64,000 bases of DNA from JBBQNY01 sp038255255 (GCA_038255255.1 JBBSLL010000003.1:62001-126000); one strand, 5' to 3'; shown: positions 18,260 to 27,470, counted from the stretch's first letter. The notes: generated from the sequence alone by a model not told the origin. A program made the numbers and translations.

Positions 18260-18894
18260 CGTGGGGCGTTCTCCGCGCGCTCGGTCGGGGAGCCGTTGCC
18301 GACAGCGGCCGGCACCTGGCTGGGCGTGGCCATGAAATAAACGTACGGGACGAACCCGCTCGGTCCGATCTGCCCGGCGACCTGTCCGTGTTGCATCAGA
18401 TAACCCTGCACGCGTGGATCCCAGAGTCCGCTGCCGTTTGCCACGCCGTCGCCGCCCGCGGCGGGCAAGGTGGCCACGGGAGCGTGCAGCTCCGCGGCCG
18501 GCACGCTCACTTCCTGCGCGAGCGTAGGCGCAGGCGGCACCCTGGTTTCGTCAAGCAGGGGACCGCGCGTGGCAAACAACGCGAGAGCAGCCACGCTGGC
18601 CGCGATGGCCCCGCCGCCGGCCCAGCGCATCCAGGGGGCGCGTACCCGCCCCGAGCCAACCTGTGCCGGAACCCTCGACTCATCCAGCAGTTGCGATCGC
18701 ACACGCTCGCTGAAGCCAGCGTCGACAAGCATCTGCTCGTCGCGTCGCAGGGTTGCGCCAATCAACTGGTAGCGAGTCCAGGCGCTGGCGAGTGCGGGAT
18801 CTGCATCGACGCGCCTGAGCAGGAATCGGAGCGCATCGCTCGCCAGCTCCCCATCGGAGAGCTCGGAAAGTTGTTCGCGGTTCGGGACGTTCAT
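18256..18894 (-). CDS. rseA: Anti-sigma-E factor RseA/MucA
   Basis: A 212-residue single-pass membrane protein. The N-terminal cytoplasmic domain carries the RseA fold (EQLSELSDGELASDALRFLLRR...ASAWTRYQLIG) that binds the sigma factor; a transmembrane helix lies near residues 93-110 (GGGAIAASVAALALFA), and the periplasmic tail is alanine/proline-rich. The ATG at 18894 has GAGG 8 bases upstream; the GTG at 18903 would place that site directly at the codon. It starts 10 bases after rpoE and overlaps rseB by 4, so the sigma factor and its two brakes are made together. Confidence 0.88.
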   Translation of the reverse strand: MNVPNREQLSELSDGELASDALRFLLRRVDADPALASAWTRYQLIGATLRRDEQMLVDAGFSERVRSQLLDESRVPAQVGSGRVRAPWMRWAGGGAIAASVAALALFATRGPLLDETRVPPAPTLAQEVSVPAAELHAPVATLPAAGGDGVANGSGLWDPRVQGYLMQHGQVAGQIGPSGFVPYVYFMATPSQVPAAVGNGSPTERAENAPR

Positions 18895-18904
18895 TTCAGA
18901 CACC

Positions 18905-19486
18905 TCAGTCGTCGTGCAGCAGTGGACGCAATTGCTCGTCGATGGCCTCGCGTGCCCGGAAAATCCGCGAACGCACCGTGCCTATCGGGCAATCCATTGC
19001 CTGCGCGATTTCCTCGTAGCTCAGACCATCGATCTCGCGCAGGGTGATCGCGGTCCGCAATTCTTCTGGCAGCGCTTCGACCGTGGACAGCACGGTTCGT
19101 TCGATTTCCTGGCGCATCAATTCGCGTTCCGGCGTGGCGTTGTCCTTCATCTGGAATCCGACGTCGAAATGCTCCGCGTCCTCGACCTGCACATCGTCGC
19201 CAGGCGGGCGGCGCTTCTGCGCGACCAGATGATTCTTCGCCGTGTTGACCGCGATCTTGTAGATCCATGTATAGAACTGGCTGTCGCCGCGAAAGTTGGG
19301 CAGCGCGCGATACGCGCGGATGAACGACTCCTGGGCCACGTCCTGGCATTCGCTCCAATCCTTGACGAATCTCGAGATCACTGCCGTGATGCGCCCCTGG
19401 TAGCGGCGCACCAGCAGATCGAACGCGCGCAGATCGCCCGCCTGCACACGCTCAACCAGCAACTGGTCGGACTCGGCTTCGCCCAT
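18905..19486 (-). CDS. rpoE: Extracytoplasmic-stress sigma factor RpoE/AlgU
   Basis: A 193-residue ECF sigma factor. Region 2 is clear (FDLLVRRYQGRITAVISRFV, DVAQESFIRAYRAL, FYTWIYKIAVNTAKNHL) and region 4 includes LREIDGLSYEEIAQAMDCPIGTVRSRIFRARE. It directs RNA polymerase to envelope-stress promoters of the GGAACTT/TCTGA type and is held inactive by RseA. A matching promoter lies 40-66 bases upstream of its ATG. Gene order rpoE-rseA-rseB-degQ is that of the Pseudomonas algU-mucABD group, without rseC/mucC. Confidence 0.96.
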   Translation of the reverse strand: MGEAESDQLLVERVQAGDLRAFDLLVRRYQGRITAVISRFVKDWSECQDVAQESFIRAYRALPNFRGDSQFYTWIYKIAVNTAKNHLVAQKRRPPGDDVQVEDAEHFDVGFQMKDNATPERELMRQEIERTVLSTVEALPEELRTAITLREIDGLSYEEIAQAMDCPIGTVRSRIFRAREAIDEQLRPLLHDD

Positions 19487-19525
19487 CTGGCATCAACTCC
19501 GTTGCTCAATGGGTCAAGCTTACGG

Positions 19526-19552
19526 GTAGACCGGCCCGATTCCGAAAAGTTC
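19526..19552 (-). promoter_or_regulatory. Sigma-E-type promoter of rpoE
   Basis: On the minus strand GAACTT (19552-19547) and TCTAC (19530-19526) are separated by exactly 16 bases, matching the sigma-E consensus GGAACTT-N16-TCTGA closely. It ends 39 bases before the rpoE start, so rpoE is probably autoregulated, as in enteric bacteria and pseudomonads. This is prediction by eye. Confidence 0.72.
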
Positions 19553-19636
19553 ATATCCCGTTAATCGCAGGATGCATTGACCGGGGCACCCGGCTCTGCC
19601 GATGATGCGTAGATCCCAGGCCGACCGGAGCGCGCC

Positions 19637-21703
19637 ATGTTTCCAGGACTCAAGCCGCGGCATTGGCGGCCCGAGATGCGCGAAGACGGCGTGCTGTTGC
19701 TCTGGTTCGACCGCGCGGAGTCATCCGTGAACACGATGAGCGGCGCGGTGCTGGCCGAATTCGATGCGCTGCTCGAACGCCTCGAACTCGAACCGCCCCG
19801 GGCCATGGTCATCGCCTCGGCCAAGCCGGCCGGTTTCATCGTCGGCGCCGACATCGGCGAGTTCGAAAAAATCTCGGCGCAAGGCCGCGTGCTCGACGCC
19901 ATCGAGCGCGGCCAGCGCGTGCTCGACAGGCTCGCACGACTGCCCTTTCGCACGGTCGCAGCCATCCATGGTCACTGCATGGGCGGCGGCACCGAACTGG
20001 CGCTTGCTTGCCGTTACCGCGTGGCCTCGTCGGATCCCAGGACCCGCATCGGTCTTCCCGAAATCAAGCTCGGCATCATTCCCGGCTGGGGCGGCAGTGT
20101 TCGCCTTCCCCGTCTCATCGGCGCCACGCAGGCCCTCGAACTCATGTTGACCGGTCGCACGCTCAGCGCGAGCGCCGCGCGGGCAGCCGGCCTTGTCGAT
20201 GCGGTCGCGGAGCCCGAGGCGCTGATCGAGCGCGCGGCTTCCATGGCGAGGAGCGGTGCCGAACGGCCGGCGCTGCAGAGGTTGCGCGCGTGGGCCACCA
20301 ACACGTGGCCGGCTCGCCAGATCCTTGCGCCGATGGTCGCGAAGCAGGCCGCGCGCAAGGCCAGGAAGGCGCACTACCCCGCGCCCTTCGCACTGATCGA
20401 AACGTGGCGACGCGCGGGCGGAGACACGCGCGCGCTGCTGAAGGCAGAGGCGCGAACGGTCACGAAACTCGCGGCAACGCCCACCGCGGCCAATCTGGTT
20501 CGTGTCTATTTCCTGATGGAAGCCATGAAGGGACTCGGCGGCAAGGCCGAGCACGGGATCAAGCGGGTGCACGTGGCGGGCGCGGGCGTGATGGGTGCGG
20601 ACATCGCGGCAACCGTTGCGCTCGCGGGCTTCGATGTCGGACTGCAGGACCGTGAGTTGGGCATCGTCGAGCAGGCCCTGGCGCGCGTCGCACCGCAATT
20701 CGACAAGCGCCTGAAGACGCCCGCGCGCATTGCCGAGGGCAAGGCCCGCTTGACCGCCGACGTCGAAGGCGCGCGACTGCCGGAAGCCCAGCTCGTCATC
20801 GAGGCCATCTTCGAGAACCTCGACGCCAAGCGTGCGCTTTACGCGGTCATGGAGCCATCGCTCCCGGGCGATGCGATTCTCGCCAGCAACACCTCCTCGA
20901 TTCCGATGGACCAATTGGCGGAGCAACTCTCCCGGCCCGGACAGTTCGTAGGCCTGCACTTCTTCAATCCCGTGGCGCAGATGCCGCTGGTCGAGATCGT
21001 GCGCCACGCCGGGCTCGATCCGGAGATAGAGCGCCGCGCCGCTTCGTTCGTGCGTTCAATCGACAAGCTGCCCTTGCCGGTCGCCGGGACCCCTGGCTTC
21101 CTCGTCAACCGGATACTCATGCCGTACCTGCTCGAAGCGATCCGCGCGCACTCGGAAGGCATACCCGGCCCGGTCATCGACAGGACAGCAAAGCACTTCG
21201 GGATGCCCATGGGCCCGATCGAGCTGGCCGATGTCGTCGGGCTCGACGTCGCCGCGAGCGTCGGCAAAATCCTTGCGCCATTCCTCGGACTTGAAATTCC
21301 TGATGGCCTCGACGCCAACCTGGCCGCGGGCAAGCGCGGCAAGAAGGATGGAGCAGGTCTTTACGAGTGGCGCGACGGCCGCGCGGTAAAGCCGGAGGTA
21401 CCAGCGAGCTATGTCGTTCCAGCGGATCTGGAGGATCGCCTGATTCTTCCGCTCATCAACGAGTCGGTAGCGTGCCTCGCGGACGGCGTCGTGGACAGCG
21501 AGGAACTCCTCGACGCGGGCGTCATTTTCGGCACGGGATTCGCGCCATTCCGGGGAGGCCCATTGAAATACGTGCGCGACACAGGCGCGGAGAACCTTCT
21601 CGCAAGGCTCGCCGCGCTGCAGGCGAAGCACGGGCCGCGCTTCGCACCACGACCCGGATGGGAGCGGTTTGCAACCGGATCCAATACTCCGTCGATGGAC
21701 TGA
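19637..21703 (+). CDS. Fatty-acid oxidation complex alpha subunit (enoyl-CoA hydratase/3-hydroxyacyl-CoA dehydrogenase)
   Basis: A 688-residue bifunctional enzyme of beta-oxidation. Residues 15-210 are an enoyl-CoA hydratase domain with the catalytic glutamates Glu120 (GGGTELALA) and Glu142 (GLPEIKLG). A Rossmann NAD site begins near residue 311 (VHVAGAGVMGADIA), and His441 in HFFNPVAQMPLVEIV is the dehydrogenase base; two C-terminal dehydrogenase repeats follow. FadB and FadJ types are hard to separate by eye. No thiolase partner is adjacent, so the beta subunit must lie elsewhere. It diverges from rpoE across a 150-base gap. Confidence 0.9.
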   Translation: MFPGLKPRHWRPEMREDGVLLLWFDRAESSVNTMSGAVLAEFDALLERLELEPPRAMVIASAKPAGFIVGADIGEFEKISAQGRVLDAIERGQRVLDRLARLPFRTVAAIHGHCMGGGTELALACRYRVASSDPRTRIGLPEIKLGIIPGWGGSVRLPRLIGATQALELMLTGRTLSASAARAAGLVDAVAEPEALIERAASMARSGAERPALQRLRAWATNTWPARQILAPMVAKQAARKARKAHYPAPFALIETWRRAGGDTRALLKAEARTVTKLAATPTAANLVRVYFLMEAMKGLGGKAEHGIKRVHVAGAGVMGADIAATVALAGFDVGLQDRELGIVEQALARVAPQFDKRLKTPARIAEGKARLTADVEGARLPEAQLVIEAIFENLDAKRALYAVMEPSLPGDAILASNTSSIPMDQLAEQLSRPGQFVGLHFFNPVAQMPLVEIVRHAGLDPEIERRAASFVRSIDKLPLPVAGTPGFLVNRILMPYLLEAIRAHSEGIPGPVIDRTAKHFGMPMGPIELADVVGLDVAASVGKILAPFLGLEIPDGLDANLAAGKRGKKDGAGLYEWRDGRAVKPEVPASYVVPADLEDRLILPLINESVACLADGVVDSEELLDAGVIFGTGFAPFRGGPLKYVRDTGAENLLARLAALQAKHGPRFAPRPGWERFATGSNTPSMD

Positions 21704-21781
21704 ACTGAGCCGAACCCATGCCATTGGTCATGCGCCATCGCAGCGCGCGGCGGGGTAACCTGCCTCTCTTCTTGCTGACGG

Positions 21782-24022
21782 ATGACATCGATGAAAACTC
21801 CACTGGCGATTGCGCTGGCCGCGGGCCTGGCAATGCTTGCCACTGCGCCCGCCGCGGCGGCTGACGCACCTGTGGCCAAGACCGCGGACGAGGCACATTC
21901 GCCGGTGGCGAACAATCCATTCTTCGGCGCCAGCTCCCTGCAGTACCAATATCCGCACTTCGACCGGATAACAGATGCGCATTTCCTGCCTGCACTGAAG
22001 CGCGGCATGGCCGAGCAGCGCGAGGAAATCGCGGCGATCTCGCAACGCAAGGACATGGCCACTTTCGAGAACACCATCGTGGCGATGGAAAACAGCGGCG
22101 ACGTGCTCGGAAGAACGAGCTCGGTGTTCTCCAACCTGGTCGGTGCCGACACCAACCCGGAGCGTCAGAAGATCCAGGCCGAAGTCGCGCCGCTGCTCTC
22201 CGCACACCGCGATGCGATCTTCCTGGATGCGAACCTCTTCAAGCGTGTCGAAAGCCTGCATGCGCGTCGCGACGAGCTCGAACTCGACCCGCAGTCCAGG
22301 CACCTGCTCGAGCGGTACCACACCGATTTCGTGCGGGCCGGCGCCAGGCTCGACGATGCCGACAAATCGCGACTCCGGGAAATCAACGCGGAGCTCGCCA
22401 AGCTCAATACCCAGTTCGGCCAGAACGTGCTGAAAGAGGTCAATGCGTCGGCCGTGGTTGTCGACAAGCGCGAAATGCTGGCTGGGCTCAACGACAACGA
22501 GATCGCCGCGGCCGCGGAAGCCGCGAAGGCGCGCAATCTCGACGGCAAATTCGTCATTGCGCTCCAGAACACTTCGGGCCAGCCGCCGCTCGACACGTTG
22601 TCCAATCGAGCGTTGCGGGAGCGCATCTACAAGGCGTCGCTGGTCCGCGGCAGTCGTGGCGGCGAGTTCGACAACACGGCGATCGTCGCCCGCACGGCGA
22701 CATTGCGCGCAGAGCGCGCCAGGCTCCTCGGTTATCCCAATCACGCGACCTACGCACTCGAGGACCAGACCGCCAAGACGCCCGCGGCGGTCAACAAGCT
22801 GCTTGCCCAGCTCGCGCCCGCCGCGGTGGGCAACGCGCGACGCGAGGCGGCGGACCTGCAGAAGCTGGCCGACGCGGAGCCCGGCGACTCGTTCCCGCTG
22901 GAGGCCTGGGACTGGGCTTACTACTCCGAAAAGCTGCGCAAGCAGCGTTACGACTTCGACGCCTCGCAACTGCGACCCTATCTCGAGCTCGACCGGGTCC
23001 TGGAGGACGGCGTGTTCCATGCCGCGGAAGAACTCTTCGGACTGACTTTCAAGGAGCGCAAGGACCTCCCCGTCTATCACCCCGATGTGCGCGTGTTTGA
23101 GGTGTTCGACCAGGGCAAGCCGTTTGCGCTCTTCCTCGCGGATTTCTATGCACGCGAATCCAAGCGTGGCGGCGCATGGATGAATGCCTACGTGTCGCAG
23201 AGCGAGCTCGAGAAGACGCGCCCGGTCGTGGCCAACCATCTCAACATTCCCAAACCACCGGCCGGCGAGCCGACGCTGCTCACGTTTGACGAAGTCACCA
23301 CGCTGTTCCACGAGTTCGGGCATGCGTTGCATGGCATGTTCTCGGACGTGCGCTACCCGCGCTTTTCCGGGACGTCGGTGCCGCGCGACTTCGTGGAGTA
23401 TCCGTCGCAGGTCAACGAGATGTGGGCGACGTGGCCGTCGGTGCTGGCCAACTACGCCAAGCACCACGAGACGGGCGAGCCCATGCCCAAGGCGCTGCTC
23501 GACAAGGTGCTGGCCAGCGAACAGTTCAACCAGGGATTCTCGACCACGGAATACCTGGCAGCCACCCTCCTTGACCAGGGCTGGCACCAGATCGGCGCGA
23601 CGGACGTTCCCGATGCGGATGGCGTGCTGGCCTTCGAGGCCAAGACGCTCAAGGACGCCGGCGTCGATTTCGGCCCCGTGCCGCCGCGCTATCGCACGAC
23701 GTATTTCTCGCACATCTTCGCGGGTGGCTACGCCGCGGGCTACTACTCGTATATCTGGAGCGAAGTACTCGACGCCGACAGCGTCGAATGGTTCAAGGAA
23801 AATGGCGGACTGACGCGCAAGAACGGCGACCATTTCCGCAAGACCCTGCTCTCGCGGGGCGGTAGCGCCGATGCGATGACGCTGTTCCGCGATTTCCGCG
23901 GACGCGAGCCGCAGATTGCGCCGTTGCTCAAGCGGCGTGGCCTTTCGGGTCCTGCAACACCCGACGCTCCCGCAACGGACGGCGCACCTCCTTCGAGCCC
24001 AGGATCTGGACCGACCACCTGA
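21782..24022 (+). CDS. M3-family peptidyl-dipeptidase (Dcp-like), exported
   Basis: A 746-residue zinc peptidase with a signal peptide (MKTPLAIALAAGLAMLATAPAAA), indicating a periplasmic site. The thermolysin-like zinc motif HEFGHALH starts at His510; the downstream VEYPSQVNEMW provides the third ligand Glu, and Tyr-rich FAGGYAAGYYSYIW is typical of Dcp. The C-terminus is a Pro/Ala/Ser-rich tail beyond the family end. The family clips dipeptides from peptide C-termini. ATG codons at 21782 and 21791 are both possible; the second begins directly at the leader. Together with the POT transporter and M14 enzyme it points to peptide feeding. Confidence 0.92.
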   Translation: MTSMKTPLAIALAAGLAMLATAPAAAADAPVAKTADEAHSPVANNPFFGASSLQYQYPHFDRITDAHFLPALKRGMAEQREEIAAISQRKDMATFENTIVAMENSGDVLGRTSSVFSNLVGADTNPERQKIQAEVAPLLSAHRDAIFLDANLFKRVESLHARRDELELDPQSRHLLERYHTDFVRAGARLDDADKSRLREINAELAKLNTQFGQNVLKEVNASAVVVDKREMLAGLNDNEIAAAAEAAKARNLDGKFVIALQNTSGQPPLDTLSNRALRERIYKASLVRGSRGGEFDNTAIVARTATLRAERARLLGYPNHATYALEDQTAKTPAAVNKLLAQLAPAAVGNARREAADLQKLADAEPGDSFPLEAWDWAYYSEKLRKQRYDFDASQLRPYLELDRVLEDGVFHAAEELFGLTFKERKDLPVYHPDVRVFEVFDQGKPFALFLADFYARESKRGGAWMNAYVSQSELEKTRPVVANHLNIPKPPAGEPTLLTFDEVTTLFHEFGHALHGMFSDVRYPRFSGTSVPRDFVEYPSQVNEMWATWPSVLANYAKHHETGEPMPKALLDKVLASEQFNQGFSTTEYLAATLLDQGWHQIGATDVPDADGVLAFEAKTLKDAGVDFGPVPPRYRTTYFSHIFAGGYAAGYYSYIWSEVLDADSVEWFKENGGLTRKNGDHFRKTLLSRGGSADAMTLFRDFRGREPQIAPLLKRRGLSGPATPDAPATDGAPPSSPGSGPTT

Positions 24023-24034
24023 GCAATCACCGGG

Positions 24035-24062
24035 ACGCGCCCTTCAGGATTGGAGGGCGCGT
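24035..24062. terminator. Hairpin just after the M3 peptidase gene
   Basis: ACGCGCCCT (24035-24043) pairs perfectly with AGGGCGCGT (24054-24062) around a 10-base loop, 12 bases after the stop codon. No T tract follows on the plus strand, so it is at best a weak intrinsic terminator or an RNA-protecting stem. Confidence 0.4.
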
Positions 24063-24084
24063 GCTCCTTGAAGACCTGACTGCA

Positions 24085-24102
24085 CGTTGCCCAAGGGCAA
24101 CG
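24085..24102. repeat. Perfect 18-base palindrome between convergent genes
   Basis: CGTTGCCC-AA-GGGCAACG is a full inverted repeat in the 103-base gap between the convergent peptidase and dioxygenase genes. The short centre suits a protein-binding palindrome or a cruciform more than an RNA hairpin. It is downstream of both genes, so a regulatory role is uncertain. Confidence 0.35.
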
Positions 24103-24125
24103 CCGAAGCTTTCCCTTTGCGATCG

Positions 24126-24998
24126 TCAGGGCGTTGGCTGCCACTGATAGTGGAAGTCGGGAAGGTTCTCCAGGTCGGCACTCGTGATGGTCTCGCGCAG
24201 AGTCTCCTGGACCTGAAACCCTGGATGCCCGTGCGCACACTTGTACGGGTCGTTGTGCCTCGTGTTGTAACAGCCCAGCAGCCCGATCCGTGACTGCTGC
24301 GAGTGGTTGTCGTCGGATGCGTGCAGGACGTTGCAGTGGAAGATCACCACGTCTCCGGGTTCGAGTTCGATCGGCACTTCGGTGTGGCGCTTGAGGACCT
24401 GTTCAAGGCGCTCCGGATCAACGCCGCTGTCTGACACGCCGTGGCGCTGCACGTGGTCCAGTCGGCCAAGCCGGTGCGAGCCCTCGACGAGGTTGAGGCA
24501 GCCATTGGCCCGCGTTGCGGGATCGATGGCGATGTATGCGGTCGCCATGTCGGGATACACGTTGCCCATTCCGTACCAGTAGGCGTAGTCCTGGTGGTGC
24601 GAGAAACCCACCACGCCGGGAAATTTGAGCGCGACCTTGTTGTGATAGACGTAGACCGCGTCGTCGAAGATCGCCTCGAGGCGCTCGATGATCCGGTACG
24701 AACGGGTCGCCTTGGCGAACGCATCGTTGCGTGCCGTATCGTTCCAGACGAACACCGTATCGAAGGAAGGCCGCGTCGTGCCGGCGCTGAGCTCGAGGGC
24801 GCGGGCGGCGTGTGCCCGCATTCCGGCGTGGCGCGTGATGATTTCCCTCAGCACCTGCATTTCCGACGCGGCGAACACGCCGCGCAGCACCACGAATCCA
24901 CGCCGCCAGAACTCGTCGACTTCGCGCTGCAGGGATTCATCTGGCTTCGCCCGATTGGCCGCCACACGGAGCAACCCGGTATTTGTATGCGTTTCCAT
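24126..24998 (-). CDS. Phytanoyl-CoA dioxygenase (PhyH) family protein
   Basis: A 290-residue protein with the PhyH double-stranded beta-helix fold of Fe(II)/2-oxoglutarate oxygenases. The iron facial triad appears as His-x-Asp in FSHHQDYAYW and a later His in FHCNVLHASDDN; the 2-oxoglutarate-binding arginine is probably the one in QSRIGLLGCYN. The substrate is unknown: family members hydroxylate lipids, amino acids such as ectoine, and secondary metabolites. No biosynthetic neighbours give a hint; the rhomboid gene transcribed behind it is 41 bases away. Confidence 0.85.
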   Translation of the reverse strand: METHTNTGLLRVAANRAKPDESLQREVDEFWRRGFVVLRGVFAASEMQVLREIITRHAGMRAHAARALELSAGTTRPSFDTVFVWNDTARNDAFAKATRSYRIIERLEAIFDDAVYVYHNKVALKFPGVVGFSHHQDYAYWYGMGNVYPDMATAYIAIDPATRANGCLNLVEGSHRLGRLDHVQRHGVSDSGVDPERLEQVLKRHTEVPIELEPGDVVIFHCNVLHASDDNHSQQSRIGLLGCYNTRHNDPYKCAHGHPGFQVQETLRETITSADLENLPDFHYQWQPTP

Positions 24999-25039
24999 GC
25001 CGGGATTCTAACGGGGCCCTGACGGACCCGGTGCGCGTC

Positions 25040-25654
25040 TCAGCCCAGCCGCGGGTTGCCGAGTTCTCTCAGGAAGTGGCCAAAAATGGCGGGTTCCAGC
25101 AGGAGCAGCGCGATGACCCCGAATGCTCCGCCCCAGAGGTGTGCGCTGTGATTGATGGAATCGCGGCCCTGGCGGTCAGCCCAGACGGTGTAGGCGACGT
25201 AGATGACGGCGTAGAGGATCGCGGGCATCGGGATGAAGAAAACGAAGATCAGCGACCAGGGCTGCACCAGGATGAAAGCGAACAACACGGCCGACACCGC
25301 ACCGGATGCGCCGAGGCTGCGATAGCGCGAGTCGTCGCGGTGCCGGAAATAACTCGGCAGGATCGAGACGATCAGTGCGGCGACGTAGAAGATGTAGAAG
25401 CCGAAGGGGCCGAGCTTGGCCGCGATGAGGGTCTCGATGGCTCGCCCGAAAAAGTACAGCGTGATCATGTTGAACAGCAGGTGCGCGGCATCCGCGTGCA
25501 CCAGGCCGTAGGTCACGAACCGCTGGTACTCGCCGCCGCGCGCGACCGCCGGGGGCCAGAAGATCAGGCGGTCGAGCAGCTTTTCGTTGTTCATCGCCAG
25601 CAGAGACACGGCGACGGTGACGGCGATGATGACGAGCGTGGCGCTCAGCGGCAT
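25040..25654 (-). CDS. Rhomboid-family intramembrane serine protease
   Basis: A 204-residue polytopic membrane protein. The hydrophobic segments match the six-helix rhomboid core, with the catalytic serine in RSLGASGAVSAVLFA (GxSG motif) and the partner histidine in NHSAHLWGGAFG. The HAD-x2-HLLFNM segment matches the L1 loop/TM2 of the family. It would cleave transmembrane substrates, which cannot be predicted here. It lies 41 bases upstream of the dioxygenase gene on the same strand. Confidence 0.9.
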   Translation of the reverse strand: MPLSATLVIIAVTVAVSLLAMNNEKLLDRLIFWPPAVARGGEYQRFVTYGLVHADAAHLLFNMITLYFFGRAIETLIAAKLGPFGFYIFYVAALIVSILPSYFRHRDDSRYRSLGASGAVSAVLFAFILVQPWSLIFVFFIPMPAILYAVIYVAYTVWADRQGRDSINHSAHLWGGAFGVIALLLLEPAIFGHFLRELGNPRLG

Positions 25655-25753
25655 GCGGGGTCCGTGGATCGGGGAAGGAAAAAATTACCGCGCAGGATAA
25701 GGTCCCGGGGCCGGTAACGGCCCCGTCCTTCTCTGGTCAACGCCGGACCTTTG

Positions 25754-26185
25754 TCAGCCCTTCGGCGACGAAATGGTCTTGACGACTTCCGCAGTCTTGC
25801 TGGTCTGCGCCGAGCGGGCAACGTCTGCCTGGGCGACGATTCCGCAGAGATTGCCCTCCTCGTCGACGACCAGCACGCGGCGGATCTGTTCGCGTTCCAT
25901 TGCATCGCAGACCGTCGCAAGCGAGTCGTCGCTGCGAACCGTGACGCAGGGCGTCGTCATGCAGTCCTTGGCCGTCAGCTCGAGCGGATTGCGGCCTTTC
26001 GCCAAAGCCCGGACGACGATGTCGCGATCCGTGACCACGCCGACCGGCTTGCGCCCGTTGCCGCCGCCGAGGACCGGAATCTGCCCGCAGTCCTGGTCGA
26101 CCATCATCGATGCGACATCCCGCAGAGGCGTGCTCGCGGTCGCAAACGTGGGACAAGCCGTCATCACCGTATCGACTTTCATCAT
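25754..26185 (-). CDS. Tandem CBS-domain protein
   Basis: A 143-residue protein made of two CBS domains (about residues 8-65 and 72-130), with VGVVTDRDIVVRALAKG and LCGIVAQADVAR as the typical endings. Stand-alone CBS pairs bind adenine nucleotides and act as energy sensors or partners of other enzymes; nothing here identifies a partner. The start at 26185 is followed by a second ATG and is preceded by AGGAGG with a seven-base spacer, a very strong ribosome site, which rules out the longer frame running to 26482. Confidence 0.92.
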   Translation of the reverse strand: MMKVDTVMTACPTFATASTPLRDVASMMVDQDCGQIPVLGGGNGRKPVGVVTDRDIVVRALAKGRNPLELTAKDCMTTPCVTVRSDDSLATVCDAMEREQIRRVLVVDEEGNLCGIVAQADVARSAQTSKTAEVVKTISSPKG

Positions 26186-26316
26186 GTGGATCCTCCTCGT
26201 GACTGGTTTCGGCGGACTTTCTCCGACCCGTCGCACCATACGTCTCGCATTGCCAAGATTGCATGAACGGCGGGAGCGATCCTGCGATGATGCGCACCCG
26301 CGGCAATCATGCAGAC

Positions 26317-27204
26317 ATGACAGACCCCCGCTTCTACCAGCTGGACGTTTTCGGCGCCCGACCGGGCAGCGGCAATCCACTGGGCGTGGTGACAGGCGCG
26401 ACCGGTTGGTCGGATGCCGCAATGCAGGCGTTCGCGCGCTGGACCAACCTGGTCGAGACCACGTTCCTGCTGCCGCCGACACATGCGGAAGCCGGCTATC
26501 GCCTGCGCATTTTCACGCCCGGGCGCGAGATCCCGTTCGCGGGGCACCCCACCATCGGAAGCGCGTACGTTGCCTTGACCACCGGCTTTGCTGCAGCCAG
26601 GGACCACGTCGTGTTGCAGGAATGCGGCGCCGGCCTGCTGCCCATCCGGGTTCATGCGGCGGGCGTCGGGCATGGCCTGTCGGTGCGCGCGCCGGCTGCG
26701 CAGGTGCTGCCCCACCCGGATCACTCAACTGCCCTGTTGGACGCAGCGTGCGCCGGGCTCGAACTGGCCGCCCGCAGACCTTCGCTCGTCGAGGGAGGAC
26801 GCAGCTGGTGGATCGCCGAGTCGCGCAACGAAGCCGGCTTGCGCGCATGGCAGCCTGACCACAAGGCCATCCTGGAACTCGCCCTCGCGACCGGTGCCAT
26901 CGGAGTGTGCGCATTCGCGCGTTCGGATGCGGCAACGCATCAGTTGGCGGTGCGCGCATTCCCGGCCGCCGTAGGGATCGTGGAGGACCCGGCATCCGGC
27001 GCGGCGAACGGATTGATCGGCGCCCTCATTGCGCAGCAGGATCCGGGATCACCCTTGGCAAGCGGCTATCGGGTCAGCCAGGGACGTGAGATGGGATGCG
27101 ACGCCCGAATCGACATCGATTTCGACACAAGCGGCGGCGTGTGGGTAGGCGGCCAGTCGCATCTCGTCGTGCAGGGGTCGCTGCAATGGCCGGTCGATAC
27201 CTAG
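26317..27204 (+). CDS. PhzF-family isomerase
   Basis: A 295-residue protein of the PhzF/diaminopimelate-epimerase fold. The N-terminal half has QLDVFGARPGSGNPLGVV and the catalytic-region FAGHPTIGSA, the C-terminal half EDPASGAANGLIGALI. Despite the family name most members are not linked to phenazine synthesis, and no phenazine genes are seen. The reaction is unknown, probably isomerisation of a small acid. The ATG at 26317 starts directly at MTDPRFYQLDVF; an earlier ATG at 26263 adds 18 residues with no resemblance. Its stop overlaps the convergent acetyltransferase gene by 4 bases. Confidence 0.88.
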   Translation: MTDPRFYQLDVFGARPGSGNPLGVVTGATGWSDAAMQAFARWTNLVETTFLLPPTHAEAGYRLRIFTPGREIPFAGHPTIGSAYVALTTGFAAARDHVVLQECGAGLLPIRVHAAGVGHGLSVRAPAAQVLPHPDHSTALLDAACAGLELAARRPSLVEGGRSWWIAESRNEAGLRAWQPDHKAILELALATGAIGVCAFARSDAATHQLAVRAFPAAVGIVEDPASGAANGLIGALIAQQDPGSPLASGYRVSQGREMGCDARIDIDFDTSGGVWVGGQSHLVVQGSLQWPVDT

Positions 27205-27470
27205 CGCAGCAGGTCGGCGTAATCCGGATGCTTCTCGAGCCATACGGCGGCATATGAACAGACCGGCGAAACCTTGATGCCATCGCGACGCGCAGCGTCG
27301 AATGCCGCCTTGACCAGGTCAGCGGCCACTCCCCGACCGCCGATTTCCGTGGGTACCCGGGTGTGCGTGATGACCATGGTGCCATCGGTGCGGTCGAAGT
27401 CCACGTGGGCCTTGTGGCCGTCAACGACCGTGGAAAAGCGCCCAGCTTCTTCCCGAATCTCGTTTGCCAT
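27201..27470 (-). CDS. Small GNAT-like N-acetyltransferase
   Basis: An 89-residue protein matching the short acetyltransferase domain family (YidJ/Gtt1 type). It contains the THTRVPTEIGGRGVAADLVKAA segment, equivalent to the acetyl-CoA pyrophosphate loop, then VSPVCSYAAVWLEKHPDY, a highly typical ending. The substrate is unknown. It converges on the PhzF gene with a 4-base overlap. Confidence 0.9.
   Translation of the reverse strand: MANEIREEAGRFSTVVDGHKAHVDFDRTDGTMVITHTRVPTEIGGRGVAADLVKAAFDAARRDGIKVSPVCSYAAVWLEKHPDYADLLR

Noticed and set aside
21728..23833. A 701-codon open frame opposite the M3 peptidase gene
   Set aside because: The plus-strand frame is a well-conserved zinc peptidase with HEFGHALH; the opposite frame has no recognisable motif and is expected from GC-rich third codon positions.
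24085..24102. Considered as an intrinsic terminator
   Set aside because: The loop is only two bases and there is no T tract; listed as a palindrome instead.
26317..27204. Phenazine biosynthesis locus from the PhzF gene
   Set aside because: No other phenazine genes are nearby; PhzF-fold proteins are common outside that pathway.
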